Of a stretch of 6,232 nt of DNA, positions 5,265 to 6,232 are shown in pieces. The stretch covers positions 1 to 6,232 of the forward strand of contig CAYFSS010000044.1 in assembly GCA_964345975.1 (NCBI GenBank), in the 5' to 3' direction. The first letter of the stretch is position 1, and every line of letters starts with the position of its first letter. The stretch is from CAYFSS01 sp964345975 (GTDB lineage: Bacteria; Bacillota; Clostridia; Saccharofermentanales; Fastidiosipilaceae). Below the pieces are notes generated by a model. It was not told the origin of the DNA. It saw only the letters and a list, made by a program, of their open reading frames with translations, and searched no databases. A program made the translations under genes and the position numbers.

Positions 5265-6029
5265 TTATTCGGGTTTGTGCTCAACGATCCATTGAACCGC
5301 CGATGCTAATTCTTCCCAAGGATCTCCGACAAATCCTTCTTGCTCCACGATGACACCATTCTGCAGTGTACCGTGTTTCTCCATGGTGTCAAAGACTGCT
5401 TCGAAGTCGACAATCCCTTGTCCAACAACGGCATTGATCGCATGAGGATCGATCTCTTTGTAATTCTCATTGAGGTCCTTGAAATGCACCGGACCCATGC
5501 TTTGACCTAAGTCATTCAGATACTCTGCGGGTTTGACATTGGCATATTGTGCCCAGCAACAATCGATCTCAAAGAAGATGCGACGATCTTTCGTAGCTTC
5601 CCGGAGATGATCCAAGGCATATTTGCCGTCAATCTCATTAAATTCATGGGAGTGATTATGGTAACCGACCTTGATGCCATAGGGCTCGAGAGCCTCTTGG
5701 GCTGTGATGAGAACCTTTGCAAGTTCTTCGATTTGCTCCACTGTTTCAGTTCTTGCAAACGGACAAATCACCCAGCTAAGACCAATGTCTTTTGAATACT
5801 CGACGACTTCGTCGAGTTTGTCTTTCAAGTGCTCATAAGGAACGTGTGAACTATAAGGTTCAAGTCCGAGTTCCTCGAGTTTTGCTTTGAACTCTTTCGC
5901 AGGCACATCGTAGTAGCCGGCAAATTCTACTGCGTTAAATCCTGCAGCTTGAACTTTGCCTAAAACGTCCCAAAGATTGTCTTCCGTGATGAGTTCTCTA
6001 ATCGAATACAGTTGTAGTCCAATGACCAT
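5265..6029 (-). CDS. Sugar phosphate isomerase/epimerase-like TIM-barrel protein (AP endonuclease 2 fold), 254 aa
   Basis: This is the first gene of the minus-strand sugar operon and a second xylose isomerase-like TIM-barrel protein, much shorter than the 310-aa one. Visible signatures are LQLYSIRE at the N-terminus (5-12), KVQAAGFNAVEFAGYY (25-40), GYHNHSHEF (122-130), FEIDCCWA with Glu154 and Asp156 (153-160), VHFKD with His182 (181-185), GQGIVDF (203-209) and VEQE (228-231). These are the usual metal and substrate positions of the family often found beside Gfo/Idh dehydrogenases. AGGAG (6036-6040, minus) lies 6 nt before ATG. The 111-bp gap to the dehydrogenase is longer than expected for tight coupling. 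The protein may isomerise, epimerise or dehydrate the dehydrogenase substrate or product. An IolE- or IolI-like role is possible but unproven. Confidence 0.88.
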   Translation of the reverse strand: MVIGLQLYSIRELITEDNLWDVLGKVQAAGFNAVEFAGYYDVPAKEFKAKLEELGLEPYSSHVPYEHLKDKLDEVVEYSKDIGLSWVICPFARTETVEQIEELAKVLITAQEALEPYGIKVGYHNHSHEFNEIDGKYALDHLREATKDRRIFFEIDCCWAQYANVKPAEYLNDLGQSMGPVHFKDLNENYKEIDPHAINAVVGQGIVDFEAVFDTMEKHGTLQNGVIVEQEGFVGDPWEELASAVQWIVEHKPE

Positions 6030-6064
6030 AATTTTCTCCTCGTTCTTCTTTTTCGTATTAGTTT

Positions 6065-6094
6065 AGTATGATAAATAATCATGTGGCATATCAA
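6065..6094 (-). promoter_or_regulatory. Proximal candidate promoter (P2) of the sugar operon with two inverted repeats
   Basis: On the minus strand TTGATA (6089-6094) and CATACT (6065-6070) are separated by 18 nt. Two symmetric elements overlap the boxes: TATCA-A-TGATA (6089-6099) on the -35, and ATGAT-AAATA-ATCAT (6068-6082) on the -10. Transcription would start near 6058 with a leader of about 29 nt. The -10 matches only four of six bases. Confidence 0.35.
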
Positions 6095-6133
6095 TGATAA
6101 AGGATAGGCACACGAATACAAGCCTCCGCCAAA

Positions 6134-6148
6134 TAAAAGTTGCTTTTA
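6134..6148 (-). repeat. Small hairpin at the predicted 5' end of the P1 transcript
   Basis: TAAAAG (6134-6139) and CTTTTA (6143-6148) form a perfect 6-bp stem with a 3-nt loop. It begins about 3 nt after the start expected from the distal promoter at 6158-6186. It could be a 5' stabilising stem or an operator at the start site. It is AT-rich and may be chance. Confidence 0.3.
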
Positions 6149-6157
6149 GACAAATAT

Positions 6158-6186
6158 ATTAGAAATGAGCATGAAGAATTAGTCAA
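6158..6186 (-). promoter_or_regulatory. Distal candidate promoter (P1) of the sugar operon
   Basis: On the minus strand TTGACT (6181-6186, five of six) and TCTAAT (6158-6163, five of six) are spaced by exactly 17 nt, the best-scoring promoter seen by eye in the window. Transcription would start near 6151 and give a leader of about 120 nt before the 254-aa isomerase gene. The remaining 46 bases to the window edge (6187-6232) show no gene or motif I can support. Confidence 0.55.
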
Positions 6187-6232
6187 GTCCAGAATCTTGT
6201 GTAAAATGCGCTAGTACAATGTTGGTCCTCTA

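Noticed and set aside
6187..6232. A possible gene end or start at the right edge (short minus-strand frame to TAA at 6180, ATG at 6219 on the plus strand)
   Set aside because: Only a few codons are visible, there is no ribosome binding site, and one minus frame begins with a stop codon.

Overview
The window looks like chromosomal DNA of a Gram-positive, Bacillota-type (Firmicutes) bacterium. The evidence is strong purine-rich ribosome binding sites (AAAGGA, AAGGAG, AGGAG) 6-7 nt before each of the six well-supported genes, compact intergenic gaps, sigma-70/SigA-like promoters, intrinsic terminators and moderate GC. The species cannot be named from sequence alone. There are six complete protein genes and one possible gene fragment. 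No tRNA, rRNA, CRISPR array, transposase or phage gene is visible.

Left part, + strand: a roughly 280-base control region (53-330) leads into nanE (331-1023, N-acetylmannosamine-6-phosphate 2-epimerase) and then a ROK-family sugar kinase (1114-2001). The kinase is most simply read as an N-acetylmannosamine kinase of the type that has lost the zinc-binding cysteines. Together they would convert ManNAc to ManNAc-6-P and then GlcNAc-6-P, the middle of sialic acid or amino-sugar salvage. The lyase (nanA), the deaminase/deacetylase steps and a transporter are not in the window. A hydrophobic 17-codon stretch running off the left edge on the - strand could be the start of a divergent membrane protein. 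The control region holds a perfect 16-bp palindrome and a perfect 11-bp inverted repeat overlapping the -35 box.

Middle: a convergent junction (2002-2155) carries a 17-bp direct repeat and a convincing intrinsic terminator for the - strand. A cytosolic glycerophosphodiester phosphodiesterase gene (2156-2908, -) follows.

Right part, - strand, transcribed from the right edge leftward: a 254-aa TIM-barrel sugar isomerase/epimerase, then a 369-aa Gfo/Idh/MocA-family NAD(P)-dependent sugar dehydrogenase, then a 310-aa second, divergent TIM-barrel isomerase/epimerase. This looks like one operon behind a tandem promoter region. Possible internal control points are an operator-like region between genes 1 and 2 and an attenuator-like hairpin between genes 2 and 3. 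The combination of one oxidoreductase and two AP-endonuclease-2-fold isomerases recalls inositol (Iol), 3-keto-glucoside (YcjS/YcjR) and C-glycoside-cleaving (Dgp) systems. Its substrate here cannot be read from the sequence, and it is the most likely place for undescribed chemistry in this window.
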